Part shown: in pieces, positions 53,220 through 63,671 of the stretch
Numbering within the stretch: position 1 is the stretch's first letter
How the letters are laid out: every line of letters begins with the position of its first letter
Source: Kalaharituber pfeilii
Lineage: Eukaryota; Ascomycota; Pezizomycetes; Pezizales; Pezizaceae
Length of the DNA stretch: 64,000 nt
Reading direction: 5' to 3'
Assembly: GCA_015179045.1 (NCBI GenBank)
Contig: WHUZ01000025.1
Location: forward strand, 558,001-622,000
The notes under the pieces: model-generated
Database searches by the model: none
What the model was told of the DNA's origin: nothing
What the model saw: only the letters and a program-made list of their open reading frames with translations
Translations under genes and position numbers: made by a program

Positions 53220-54764
53220 TTATTTCTGTCCATCCTCATTCGTCTCCCCTTCCGCCTCTGGTTTCTGCCCATATGCAACAAAACTACAACCATAATTAGC
53301 AAACCCTGTGTTCAATCCAGAGTGGGTGTTTCCATAACACAGGATGACAGCACTTACAATAATGAATAGGTGTGATTTTTTGCACTCTTGGCCGACTTAA
53401 GCGCCCCTTTACACAACTCATCTGCCTCCTCTTTCCCCATATGCAAGATCCTGGTAAACACGGCCATTCCATAAGCATGATATCCAGTATCACTGCCCAA
53501 TAACGTCATCAAGCCAATATTGTTCAACTTCTTGTCTTTCGGCCACGGCCCTGACGGTTGCTTGTACGTCTCTGACGCAACTTTCCTAAACCCGGCTTTG
53601 TTGAGCCTGTCGGTGAGGGATTCTGGGCCGGTAGGAAAGGGGCGCCCAAGCTTGGCACAAGCTTCGGCAAGCTTGCTGAAGTAGCGATTTATCTCTGGGT
53701 GCATGGAGCCATCGTCGCAGAGGCACTCGCAGCCCAGCTCTGCAAGCTCCACCCAACCGCCAGGCTTGATGCATCTGTTAAACGGAATGTGGATAAATTT
53801 AGCGAGCTCCAATGACCGAGGTTAAGTGCTACCGGTGCCTAGTTTCACATACCGCCAAACTTGCGCCATTACCTTGTCCCAATCAGTGAACGCCTGGGCG
53901 AGGTTGCGGATATGTATAAAATCGAAAGACTCATCCGCATAAACCCACTCTTCCTCAGCGTCGTCGACCTCGAACCGACTAAAAGATGATCAGCCGTCAG
54001 ACTCATTCCTTTTGACTGAACTACATGGTTTGGGGCATCTGTCCAGGAAATACCAATTCGGTGGGACCCATTTAGGTTGAATCGGGCTATCACATTATAT
54101 TAAGAGGTTAGCATTTTAATCAACCCACCACCCCTCATCCCCCGCAGCCCTTATTCTCTAAGGTACCCCTGTTCCCACCAATCAAGGTAATACCTTAAAT
54201 CTGTCCCAAGAACCTCCGCTGATGGATACATATCCGCCATATCAATCGCCCAAATTCCCGTTCCCGTCCCAACATCCAGAATCTTCTGTGGCGTCGGATC
54301 GATCGGGGCAAGATGGAGTTTCCCGCCCATCATTGTCAGGAATATTTCATGGTGCAAGTCCAGCCGGCTCTGCTCTTCCTCGTCGTTGGGCATCACAGTT
54401 TTGTCAACGCCATAATATGCGTGGTACCGGCGGCCTGCACGGAAGTACTAGTACATCAGATTTATACATATTTCAACAAGAGAGCTGGGATTTGAGTTTG
54501 CTAGGGACTGCGTCCTTCGTCCTTCCAATATAGCGAACAGCATTAAATCAATTTCTCCGCGCCACCCGAGGGCCATACATACCATTCTCAAACACATACT
54601 GGTAAACCGACGATGTGAGGCTGTCGGTGCTTGTATTATATCCACTTGATGCGTAATCCGAGTTGTTGTTCTCGAGCTGTGTAGAAAAAGAAGCAGCGAA
54701 TCAGCTTAGCAATTGACAATTTGAAATCAAAGCACTATTTCTGTCAGGCGGCACGCGAGTAATG

Positions 54765-54798
<34 letters not shown>

Positions 54799-54890
54799 CA
54801 CTATTTCGCATATGTACCTGTCACTGCCGGAGGTTTGACTATTCAACTCACCAATTCAGGGTCTACTTCAATAGGAGCGCTTTGTGCCAT
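53220..54890 (-). CDS. LaeA/TAM-type SAM-dependent methyltransferase, seven exons
   Basis: Minus exons 54890-54852, 54676-54583, 54434-54194, 54086-54054, 53978-53853, 53774-53358 and 53283-53220 join in frame to 337 codons plus TAA. The product has ENGRRYHAYY, MPNDEEEQSRLDLHHEIF, motif I ILDVGTGTGIWAIDMAD, GTDLSPIQPKWVPPN, RFEVDDAEEEW, DFIHIRNLAQAF, CIKPGGWVELAELG and a YGQKP ending. This is the layout of the TAM/LaeA-like methyltransferases common in fungal secondary metabolism. Targets of most members are unknown. I add exon 7 because the unspliced frame would end at LL-stop, while splicing at GTAAGT gives the family's usual C-terminus. A tail-only insertion lies in intron 1 (175 bp). No damage to the coding frame. 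Confidence 0.86.
54729..54807 (+). mobile_element. 53-nt insertion in intron 1, cut inside the hairpin loop
   Basis: The insert at 54742-54794 reads TGTCAGGCGGCACGCGAGTAATG plus poly(A): half of the hairpin only. The TSD AAAGCACTATTTC is at 54729-54741 and 54795-54807. Both splice sites of the intron are intact. Confidence 0.92.
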
Positions 54891-55466
54891 TGTTTCTCCG
54901 CTCGAGCATACCTTAAGGCAGCAATGAACACTTTGCGTCAAGATAATGCAGAATGGAGAGTGCTATGCTAAATGCAACAGAATACAGACTCTCTGGTAGT
55001 GGGAATGCTCCCTCTTTATCTCACAGCCCGTTACTGGTGTACTACTAGTATATCGGACGGGTCAATTGGACAGAAGGTTCAATGGGATACACTAAATCTA
55101 TGTACGAAATTTACAATGCGCGCCTTGGCCTCAACAGGCTTTTGCTTGAATTACGAACAGATTTTGCCAACTCAGGTTTAGTTTTCCCATTGAACCATCC
55201 GACATAGTAATACAATACCTTTCTCCTTTGAAGATCTTCACAAATCCCTGCGGTCGACGTGCCGATGCTCTACCTTAGACATTGATCTGGGTCTTTTCGC
55301 AACTGTGCGTTGTCTAGTTGAATTTTAGTAGTTTTAATTGCTTCGGATTTTCAAGTTTTCGAGGGCTAATTTCTGCTACACGCGTCTGTCCGAATTCGCA
55401 ACATGGAGGTGGAGGCCGGGGTGGTGACGGCTAACCAAGATCACAGACTTGTTACCTATGATACTA
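54891..55466. other. Upstream region of the methyltransferase gene
   Basis: Presumed promoter; no further gene recognised. Confidence 0.4.
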
Positions 55467-56320
55467 CAGTCTACCCTTGCTATACCGGACCTCGCTATAC
55501 CGGAAACCTTGCTATACCATATGGCCTCTTTCTGCGACATCCATTCCCCATACAAATCGCCCTTGCTATACCGGACGCCCTAACAATTCCGGACCGGATA
55601 GAAATCTCCAGACAAGTACCCCCCTGCCTCCATACAAATAATATTTTCTATACCGGACACACTAATACTAATACATCTTAGACTACTGCCACCACTGCTG
55701 TCACTGCTTCTGCTAATGCCGTTTTTTTTTTGTACTGCTACCATCACTTGCTACAATGGTGTTCGAGTAATGGAAACTGGGCACTCCATTGCTTCTTGTT
55801 CCATGTTCCAAGATTAATTGCTAACCACTTACCACTTTGTTTCAAAATGACTAAGTAGATACAGCTACTGATCAGCTTAAAAATAATGAATTAAATACCT
55901 AGGATATCAAAGTTAAGTTAGAGTACAGTAATCTTACTAATTTTATCTCAAAAATGTTTATCAAATTCATTTAACTTTTCTTTAGCATATTTTGGTTCTA
56001 GTCAATGTACATATTTGATGCTTCTCAAGCACACTTGAGGCCCGACGTTTTTTTCTAGATTTCGTAATCGATGCATATTAATATCTTTGGCTGGGTGTGA
56101 ACGAAGTTGATGTTTACTTCGTTCATCTCCTATTTCAGTAATTAATTGAATTTACCACCCCCCCTGTGTGCCAAATTCTATACCGGAACCTTGCTATACT
56201 GGACGAAAATTGCCAGATTTTGGCGATCTGGTATAGCAAGCGTAGACTTTTTTTTTTTTTTTTTTTATATATCATTAGTCGTATGCTGCCCTAGGGGCTA
56301 TGGCAAAAGGGTAGACTGTA
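55465..56320. mobile_element. Pogo/Fot1-like non-autonomous DNA element, TA target
   Basis: 55467-56318 lies between TA dinucleotides. Its ends CAGTCTACCCTTGCTATACC and, in inverse, the ~24-bp right end match once the tail insertion at 56248-56310 is removed. The internal ends carry further CTTGCTATACCGGA-type repeats. No transposase. The TA target and CAG-type ends fit the Tc1/mariner-pogo group. Confidence 0.8.
56242..56316 (-). mobile_element. Tail-only insertion in the right TIR of the pogo-like element
   Basis: The insert at 56248-56310 has poly(T) and a decayed hairpin (TTGCCATAGCCCCTAGGGC...). The short TSD GTAGAC (56242-56247, 56311-56316) duplicates part of the terminal repeat. Confidence 0.8.
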
Positions 56321-56507
56321 GTACTGGCAATCAGGTGGTGGTTACGGAGCGAATTCTGGTACAAGTAAACATGGTAGTGCAATGAGCAGGGCACTGTAGT
56401 AAGCAACCGAATAGTAAATTTCTTTTCAAATGTCATCACAATACTGATTTGCAATATAATAATGACAAGGTATTATTATTGTGATACTTCTGATTTGGCC
56501 AAGTAAT

Positions 56508-57231
56508 TCTGTTCGGGGCCAGCCATGTTAGCGGGCCACTCATAAGTAGCCATGGCCAGCCATGGCAAGACTGACGGCCAGGGCCAGTGGTCCGTATTCT
56601 GAGATGAGTGACCAGGGCCATCCGCACTTGGCCTGAGCTTCCGGTCAGAATTTCGAATAAATACCTAACATACTTGAGTGAAAAATTTGCATTTTTCGCT
56701 GCCCTACAGAGAACCGAGATAGCCGCTCCTGTTTTCTGTCTTGGCAAAGATACTAGTTAAGTATATAATATTTAGCAGGACACCTCGAGATATTCACTGT
56801 CACTGCATTCCCCACCCTTGTCTACCACTCGCATCTCTTCTCGTCCTGTGCAGGTTCAAACACGAATCAAAAATGCAGCAGCCACTTGCCTTTTCACCCT
56901 CTTGTCATCCTGATGTGGAATGCCAAAATCGGGCAAAAGAAGAGTCAGATGATGAGATGCATCAAGAGGAACATGATGATGTTCATAGTACTATTCTTGT
57001 CAGTTGAGAAATGATGTACTATAAAACACCATCCTCTGCACTCATGTATCTAATAACCATCTTGGCTCGTTTTTGGTCTTTTATCCTTGTAAATTAATTA
57101 GTGGCCCACTTTAGTAATGAATAGTTCAGTTACCGACTGGACCGGGCCACTCATGGGTAGACCAGGGCACTCATGACTGGCTCGGGCTAGTCATAAATGG
57201 CCTAAATAAGATGGCTGGCCCTGAACAGTTC
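56508..57231. mobile_element. MITE with GGCCAGCCAT-containing inverted ends
   Basis: The left end CTGTTCGGGGCCAGCCAT and right end (inverse of CTGTTCAGGGCCAGCCAT) agree at 17 of 18 positions, with further GGGCCACTCAT-type repeats inside both ends. No transposase and no certain TSD. Confidence 0.55.
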
Positions 57232-57438
57232 AAAGTAGGTGTCTAAGGTAGAACTTAACTGCTCTATTGTGATCTGAACTGCATGACGTTTACTAGCATG
57301 GTTTCTTTGTATGCACGTGATGTCGGTAGCAGTGTATGTACCAGCACAGAGACGCCTCTGATCGCAATTATGATTCCAAAAAGCAAGAAATGGCACTAAA
57401 TCTTGGAACTCCACAGAATTAGTTGTTTTCCCAACACT

Positions 57439-57815
57439 ACCAATAGTTATCCTCGGAAATAAGGGACTCAAGGAGTGGAGATACAGCATAGGAAAGGCGG
57501 AATCACCGGAATGCCGATAGTGTGGGAAGGCCCCGGAGAACTTCGCACACATAGCCAAACAATGTCAGGTATGGAAGAAAAAGATAAAAGACGGCGTGGG
57601 CGGACTGAGTCAGCTGGAGAAGGGAACGAATATCGTGGAAATTCTGGAATGGGCGGGACAAGATTAATCTCTCTCTTACCTCTCCTACTTTGATAACCTA
57701 GTTTAGTTTAGTTTATCTTTCCTATGATAGATAGTTTACAAAAACCTCGCCATAGCCTATCAGGCGGCATGCGAGTAATGAAATTAAAAAAAAAAAAAAA
57801 AAACCACCAATAGTT
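57439..57815 (+). mobile_element. LINE 3' end, zinc-like block only
   Basis: The insert is about 57449-57805, with ACCAATAGTT repeated on both sides (57439-57448, 57806-57815). It reads GNKGLKEWRYSIGKAESPEC, a TAG where Trp is expected, CGKAPENFAHIAKQCQVWKKK and ILEWAGQD, then hairpin CTCGCCATAGCCTATCAGGC...GCGAG and poly(A). The TGG-to-TAG change fits C-to-T decay. Confidence 0.85.
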
Positions 57816-57949
57816 CGTTGGGTGCTGTTTTCGTCTGAAGTCGTTTTCCTTTGCCATGGTTTGCGGATTGGAAGAATCGCAGAACTAGCTGATACATCAC
57901 CTGTTTCGTACAATTGATTACTTGCATTCACAAATAACGCAATATGGAT

Positions 57950-58032
57950 GTATTGAGGCTTTTTTTTTTTTTTTTTTTTTTTTTCACGTGACCCCGCATG
58001 CAGCTGTTCGCCAAGGCAGGGCGTATTGAGGC
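57950..58032 (-). mobile_element. Tail-only insertion, type B hairpin
   Basis: The insert at 57960-58022 is poly(T) followed by TCACGTGACCCCGCATGCAGC and the complement stem CCCTGC. The TSD GTATTGAGGC is at 57950-57959 and 58023-58032. Confidence 0.88.
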
Positions 58033-58640
58033 ATCAAAATCGGCTTTGGGATGCGAATAGTGGAAATTGATTCTTCCATGGAATAGAGTCGGATTTAAAG
58101 GAAATAGATATCGCATATATATGAAAAGAAATCTTACAATGTGAAGTTTTTATTCCTGAGGTACATTCGAGAAAACTGCTTACCCAACATAGTAACTTGG
58201 GTCAGAAGTGGTAAAGAGAATGCTATGACACCCGACAAATAAGCACACTCGACTAGCAGCGGTACTAGTTCCCTTTCATCCTTGCTGTTTGTATGTCAGG
58301 GTTTGCGTATTCCAAAGTGGGCTAATATTTTGAGACAAAAATTCTAATTAATGCAAGCCAGAACGCACAGATTACCCCAACTTTATACACGTGTGTCGCA
58401 TTGAATAGTGATCTATTAGCAAGACGAGAGGGCTTTTGCTGTAGAAACCTTCCCTAGGTTTTCTATTGAGAATCTGCCCAGCAGATACATCTAAGCTTGT
58501 ATTAAATTTGTAACGAAGTGTAATCTAATGCGATAGGTGAGTTGTAGGAAGTGTTAGGATTCCAGAGGTCATGTGATAGTGGATTCCCCTGATTGACTAA
58601 TCCCGTCAAGTCTCTCACAATCGATGCTTAGAGAACTGTA
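58033..58640. other. No gene recognised
   Basis: AT-rich sequence without ORF or repeat that I can support. Confidence 0.4.
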
Positions 58641-58654
58641 TTTACAAAAATGTT

Positions 58655-58870
58655 TTTATTATTTTTTTTTTGTACTTTTTCGAATATCCCATAACCCCGC
58701 TTTTAGCTGTTGGCTATAGCTAAGTCATGAATGTGGTTGGACGGGCCTGGGGATGGCAAGGGAAAGCGACAGGTTATGTTACGTTGTTTTTATCTCTTAT
58801 GTATTGTTTTTTTTTTAATCACGTAACCCCGTATAGAGGCCCTCAGCCTATGGCAGGACCTCTTTACTAC
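58655..58870 (-). mobile_element. Two decayed type B LINE tails in tandem
   Basis: 58660-58725 has poly(T)-rich sequence with CATAACCCCGCTTTTAGC...GGCTATAGC. 58808-58862 has poly(T), ATCACGTAACCCCGTATAG and GGCAGGACC. Both resemble the type B tail but their stems are damaged. No clear TSDs. Confidence 0.6.
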
Positions 58871-59397
58871 CCGGAGGCAGGTCCATGACACCGGATTGTG
58901 GGCCGGATCACCCATACTGCATATCTATCTTTACGGCTTCACCATGGCTATAGATGAATAAATGCAGACAGACAGTGGACCAAGCACAACAATACACACA
59001 ATGGGTTCTTAATCAGTCTCCATTGTGTCCTTTCCAGCTCTACCTCACCTGCTTTCCTTTGTCCTTCCTTCCCCTATCCCACTCATATGCATCGCACTAT
59101 GGTATAAAATTACGATGGCGGGAAGGAAAAACTACTCACGCGCAGGAGTTAGCCAGGAGTGAGTCATTACATTGGGGAGTATGTTGTACTGAGATATTTA
59201 CAATATGTGCATACGTGTGTAAGCTCCGCGTAGCAGATGGTGATATAAGTTTAACCTTGACCGTAGCTACGTTACTCACCACCATCATATCGGAAAAAAT
59301 ATTTATTTGCGTCCGGGTGCGCCCCTGCGCCCTGCCGCATAGGCGCACTTACGCAAACTGATGAATCAGGACGCGGCACCCTGAACCGCTGAAGTCT
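58871..59397. other. No gene recognised
   Basis: 58954-59361 is open for 135 codons on the plus strand without a recognisable domain. Confidence 0.35.
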
Positions 59398-59583
59398 GCA
59401 CGTGTTAGAGATCTACAGTAATGTCGGAGTGTCGGAGGTGTCGGATATCAGAGAGGTCCGTGATAAAGGGTGGTAAGGGCCCGAGAGCAACCTCATGCTC
59501 TATGTATATAGGTGTATTACTTTGGCTACTCTCTCTACGAAGGAATAATAATCATCTCTTTCTACCCAAAGCTCAACAGCACG
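59398..59583 (+). repeat. Solo LTR of the miniature copia family, 5-bp TSD
   Basis: 176 bp (59403-59578), near-identical to 36543-36718, TGTTAG...CTCAACA, flanked by GCACG (59398-59402, 59579-59583). It shows that the family transposes and that LTR-LTR recombination has occurred. Confidence 0.93.
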
Positions 59584-59870
59584 CAACGACCGAGACCCTG
59601 TATGCCTGGATGCAATGACCGGGACCCTGGTATGCCTGGACGTAATGACTGGGGCCCTCTATGTCCAGGCGCAATTTGAATCAATTGCCAACATTCACAA
59701 CGTAACAATTTAGACTCTCAACGTTCCTGATACAAGTATTCAGATCCTCAGCATTGATAATGCAAGTACTCAGATCCTCAGTGTTAACAATGCACCTATT
59801 TAGATCCTCAGCATCCATAACACAAGCCCTAGCATCGTCGGCGCCCTGAATCTCATGGTCGGCCACTCGC
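59580..59870. repeat. Two short tandem arrays of ~30-bp units
   Basis: First about three units around GACCGGGACCCTGGTATGCC, then about five units around CAGATCCTCAGCATTGATAA. Imperfect copies; no gene assigned. Confidence 0.75.
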
Positions 59871-60049
59871 GCCTACCGCGCTTATTGCATAGATTTCAAT
59901 TAACCGCATCATAATATCATATTTGACACCACTTGTTTATTTCTTACTAGCTATCGCGATCTATATACAGGTGCTCTTTCATCATTCCACCATTCCATGC
60001 CCTCATCTGTCGTCCTACCGCTCCAGCGCATTCTCATCCCGCCTAGATT

Positions 60050-61036
60050 ACACCATCGCGGACCTGCCATACCGGTAGAATTCAGCTCATTCTGCATCAT
60101 CTCGCGCCTCGAAAGGGCCCTGCTATACCTGTAGCATTCAGCTCATTCTGCATAATCTCGTGCCGCGAAAGGGCCCTGCCATACCTGTAGAATTCAGCTC
60201 ATTCTGCACCATCTCGTGCCGCGAAAGGGCCCTGTCATACCTGTAGAATTCGGCTCATTCTGCTACATCTCGCGCCGTGAAGTGGGACCTGTAATACCTG
60301 TCAAATTCAATTCATTCTGCTGCATATTGCGACGCAGAAAAGGTCCTGCCATACCTGTATAATTCGGCTCATTCTGCTGCATCTCGCGTCGTGAAGTGGG
60401 ACCTGTAATACCTGTCAAATTCAATTCATTCTGCTGCATCTTGCGATGCAGAAAAGGTCCTGCTATACCTGTAGATTGAGCCCATTTTGCCACTTCTCGC
60501 GCCGTCAAGAAGGACCTGCCATACCTGTTAATAGAGCTCATTCTACCTCATCTCGTGCCACGGAATGGGTCATTTCGTACCTGTAGATTAAGCCCATCTC
60601 GCGTCATAGAGACGAGCCTGCGGCATGTCAGATTCGGCCCATTCTGCGGTATCTCGCGCCGCGGAGAGGGTCATTTCATACCTGTAGATGAGCCCACCTC
60701 GGACCGCGGAAAGGGTCATTTCATACCTGTAGATGAGCCCATAGCGCGCCATCGAGAGGCCTGCCATATGTTAAATTCGGTTCTTTCTGCTGCATCTCGC
60801 ACTGCTGAAAGGGTCCAGTCATACCTGTAGATGAGTCCATCTCGCGCCATCGAGAGGCCTCATATGTTAAATTCGGTTCATTCTGTTGCATCTCACACTG
60901 CGGAAATGGTCCAGTCATACCTGTAGATGAGCCCATCTCGCGCCTTCGAGACAGGCCTGCCATATGTTGAATTTGGTTCATTCTGTTGCATCTCGCGCCT
61001 TCGAGATAGGCCTGCCATATGTCAAATTCAGTTCAT
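60050..61036. repeat. Degenerate ~57-60-bp minisatellite, ~16 units
   Basis: Units contain CCTGCCATACCTGTAGAATT and CATTCTGCTGCATCTCGCGCC with increasing divergence rightwards. Parts stay open on the minus strand (60263-60541 and 60721-60981), coding a ~19-residue repeat with MQQNEPNLTG, which may be a by-product of the period. Confidence 0.85.
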
Positions 61037-61037
61037 T

Positions 61038-61378
61038 CTAGTGAGCGGCACGAGCCGAGCCAGCTCGAGCTCAAACGAGCCAAGATCATGCTAGTGTTTT
61101 TCTTGACAGCTCGCTAAAATGCTTAGCCAGTGCAAGGTTTCATAACTGTAAATACCTAATATACTGTAGTAATAATTAGAGACTTGGAGCTCATTCTGAC
61201 CTACCAACAACTTCTAAATGCACAATTTACCTGATAGTAGTGAGAAAGATGAAAATTTAGCTTAGTTTAGTTTAGTTTGTCAATATTATGTATATAATCA
61301 ATCCAGGCTCGAGCTCATGTCAGGCCAGCTCGAGCTCACCCTCCAGCTCGGCTCGAGCTAGCTCGTGCCGCTCACTAG
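61038..61378. mobile_element. 341-bp MITE with CTAGTGAGCGGCACGAG ends
   Basis: Perfect 17-bp inverted ends at 61038-61054 and 61362-61378, followed inward by CTCGAGCTC-rich inverted sequence. No ORF and no certain TSD. The short ends and GC-rich subterminal repeats resemble hAT-type MITEs. Confidence 0.75.
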
Positions 61379-61913
61379 TGTCATCCTTTTGGTCGCTGAA
61401 TTGACATCCTATTTTTGCTAGTGAATTTGACATGACATGAGGCGTAATTCTGGTAGTGTCAACCAGTAAGCTCGAAGGCGTACTGACCAACGCTAATTCT
61501 GGTAGCGTCAACCAGTAAGCCCGAAGGCGTACTGATCAACGCTGGTTAATTCTAGTAGTGTCAACAAGTAAGCCCGAAGGTAAGCCCGAAGGTAAGCCCT
61601 AAGGCATACTGAAACGCTGGTTGCATCATGCTATGGCTAGCCAACTCTATGAGTAACAGACGCATCGCCGATGTGGAGCAAATGACCCAATGAGCTCACT
61701 GAGCGGCCAAACGTGTGGCCTGATGAGTAGCCCACCGCGCGGCCTGCTGAGCTGAATTCAATAGCAGTAGATTCTGGCGCCCCTTGTTGCACTAGCATGA
61801 GGTTTATCCCAAATCAGCAATGTCCTAACAGGGCAGCTCAAGCATACTGTGATGTTGCCAGATTGAGATAATTGACCGCCATGAAGATAGTGGGCACATT
61901 GGGCCAATTGAGC
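61379..61913. repeat. Imperfect repeats around AAGCCCGAAGG, no gene
   Basis: TCAACCAGTAAGCCCGAAGG recurs about four times at 61455-61600, followed by short GAGC(A/C)GGCC-type repeats. No coding region recognised. Confidence 0.55.
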
Positions 61914-62458
61914 ATATTGAACATGTACCAGGACGAGACAGTGACGGAGGCCGGCATCCGACAAGAGGCAAAGAGCAGGAGAGGGGAGGAGAGAAAGAGA
62001 CTACAACTGACGTACAGACCACTGGAATACCTGGGGACCAGAAAGAGGGTGTCCACACTCGCAGGCATAATGGGGGACAAAGGACTGAGACAATGGAGAT
62101 ACCAGATAGGAAAAGAAGAGTCACCGGAGTGCAGGTGGTGTGGAAAAGCCCTCGAGAATTACAGACACATAACGAAAGACTGTGAGGCGTGGAAGAAGAG
62201 ATTACCGGGAGGCGAGGCGGGGATGAAGAGGCCAAAGGGGGGGAGAAGGGGAAAAAGAAAGAGGGGGAGAAGGAGGGGATGAAACTGGTTGAGGTGTTGG
62301 ACTGGGCAGCGAGCTAGTTTCTTTGTTTCACACACTCTACGTCTCTTTATGATCTATCAGTTACTATTTGTTCTTTATGTACCTAACACCTCGCCGTAGC
62401 CTATCAGGCGGCACGCGAGTAATGAAATAAAAAAAAAAAAAAAAAATATTGAGCATGT
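61914..62458 (+). mobile_element. LINE 3' end in repeat DNA, 13-bp TSD
   Basis: The insert is 61927-62445. The duplicated ATATTGARCATGT (61914-61926, 62446-62458) has one mismatch. The ORF end reads YQDETVTEAGIRQEAKSRR, LTYRPLEYLGTRKRVSTLAG, DKGLRQWRYQIGKE, ECRWCGKALENYRHITKDC and, after a Gly/Arg/Lys-rich frame change, VLDWAAS. The hairpin inner stem is GCCTATCAGGC. Confidence 0.88.
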
Positions 62459-62634
62459 TGAGCGCGGGTATGAGATTAGAGAGTATTATGCATATAGGCA
62501 TATTCAGCCTATTCAGCATATTGGGCGTAAATTCCCGACCCGGGCCAGGAATTGACCACTTTCGCAGTGCACATGAGATGTTGAACATATTGACCAAGCA
62601 TATGAGATGTAGAGACTATTGAGCACATTGAGTG
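62459..62634. repeat. Degenerate GAGCATATTGA-type repeats
   Basis: Short units such as GAGCATGTTGAGC, GATGTTGAACATATTGA and GAGATGTAGAGAGTATTGA recur from 61910 to 63115, interrupted by insertions. No gene. Confidence 0.6.
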
Positions 62635-62686
62635 GACCATGAGGTTTGTTTTTTTTTTTTTTTTTTTTTTTTTTTGACCATGAGGT
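62635..62686 (-). mobile_element. Poly(A)-only insertion with 11-bp TSD
   Basis: Thirty bases of T with one G (62646-62675) lie between GACCATGAGGT at 62635-62645 and 62676-62686. No hairpin sequence is present. The extreme end of the truncation series, or an insertion from another poly(A) RNA. Confidence 0.82.
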
Positions 62687-62733
62687 ATAGAGAGTATGAA
62701 GCGCAGTATGAGATGTAGAGAGTATTGACTCTT

Positions 62734-63083
62734 GAGTATGTTGAGCTTTTTTTTTTTTTTTTTTTTTTTATATCAATACTCGCGTGCCGCCCAACGGGCT
62801 ATGGCGAGGGTCTTAATTAAAGAAAGTATAAAAAACACCAAACCTAACTACCTAACTACATGTATTGCCCGCGGATCCTTCCATGTTGCGGGTGGCGCCC
62901 CGTATGATCTCCTACTTCCGTCCCCTCTCCATCTCATACCGGACACATTTGTGCCATCGTCCGCTCAGTCTCACCTTCTCGACTTCCACCTCTTTCTCCA
63001 AATAGATCACCACCGAGCTTGTCTTTTTGCCCTCCTCCTCCAACAAACTCTTCTTCCTGAGCCAGCGGATGAGTATGTTGAGC
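62734..63083 (-). mobile_element. Non-autonomous RRM-type LINE copy, 13-bp TSD
   Basis: The insert at 62747-63070 lies between GAGTATGTTGAGC repeats (62734-62746, 63071-63083). On the minus strand it codes IRWLRKKSLLEEEGKKTSSVVIYLEKEVEVEKV and WHKCVRYEMERGRK before the stop at 62912-62914, then a 3'UTR, hairpin (inner stem GCCCGTTGGGC) and poly(A). Confidence 0.93.
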
Positions 63084-63451
63084 GTGCGCATGAGCTATCA
63101 CTGCGCCTATGAGATATTGGGCGGAAATGGAATCGGCATGCCGAAGGCGATATCTACGAATTGAGGCGGCCATGAAAGGGCTCTATGCTGACCTGGGCCT
63201 ATGTGTGATGCGGAAGGTATGGTACGAATGGTCGGGGCCACGTAAGGGCCCCAAGCCGATCGCCAGCATCAGGGCGCAAGTAAATGGTTGAAATTGCCTT
63301 GTGGACGCTCAAATGCGCCCAGACGCAATGACTATTGATCCCGAGAGTAACATGTGGCGTCACGATGCGACAGAAGTTGCTATTTAGCGTCAGGATGCGA
63401 CATGGGATGCTATTTAGCGGCAGGAGGCAAGGGGGCATGGGGCGCAATAGA
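63084..63451. repeat. Degenerate short repeats, no gene
   Basis: GATGCGACA...TGCTATTTAGCG(T/G)CAGGA units recur at 63360-63430. No coding region recognised. Confidence 0.5.
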
Positions 63452-63539
63452 AATAGCGCATTGCTTTTTTTTTTTTTTTTTTTTTATTTCATTACTCGCA
63501 TGCCGCCCTATGGGCTATGGCGAGGTAATAGCGCATTGC
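63452..63539 (-). mobile_element. Tail-only insertion, 13-bp TSD
   Basis: The insert at 63465-63526 holds two bases beyond the hairpin base, the CTCGCCATAGCCCATAGGGC...GCGAG hairpin, TAATGAAAT and poly(A). The TSD AATAGCGCATTGC is at 63452-63464 and 63527-63539. Confidence 0.94.
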
Positions 63540-63624
63540 GTCCGGACGCTGAGTGGGTGCGTCGGGACGCAACTTCATCTTTGCTGATCGGCGGCTATGG
63601 TGCCGGAAGTTAATAATCAACATG

Positions 63625-63636
63625 AAATTTACGACA

Positions 63637-63671
<35 letters not shown>

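Noticed and set aside
57722..57931. Minus ORF with a Phe run followed by ISLLACRLIGYGE, similar to many others in the window
   Set aside because: Peptides like this recur because each tail hairpin plus poly(T) is open in one antisense frame; they are not proteins.
60050..61036. CRISPR-like regular repeats
   Set aside because: Units are tandem without unique spacers, diverge gradually, and the genome is fungal.
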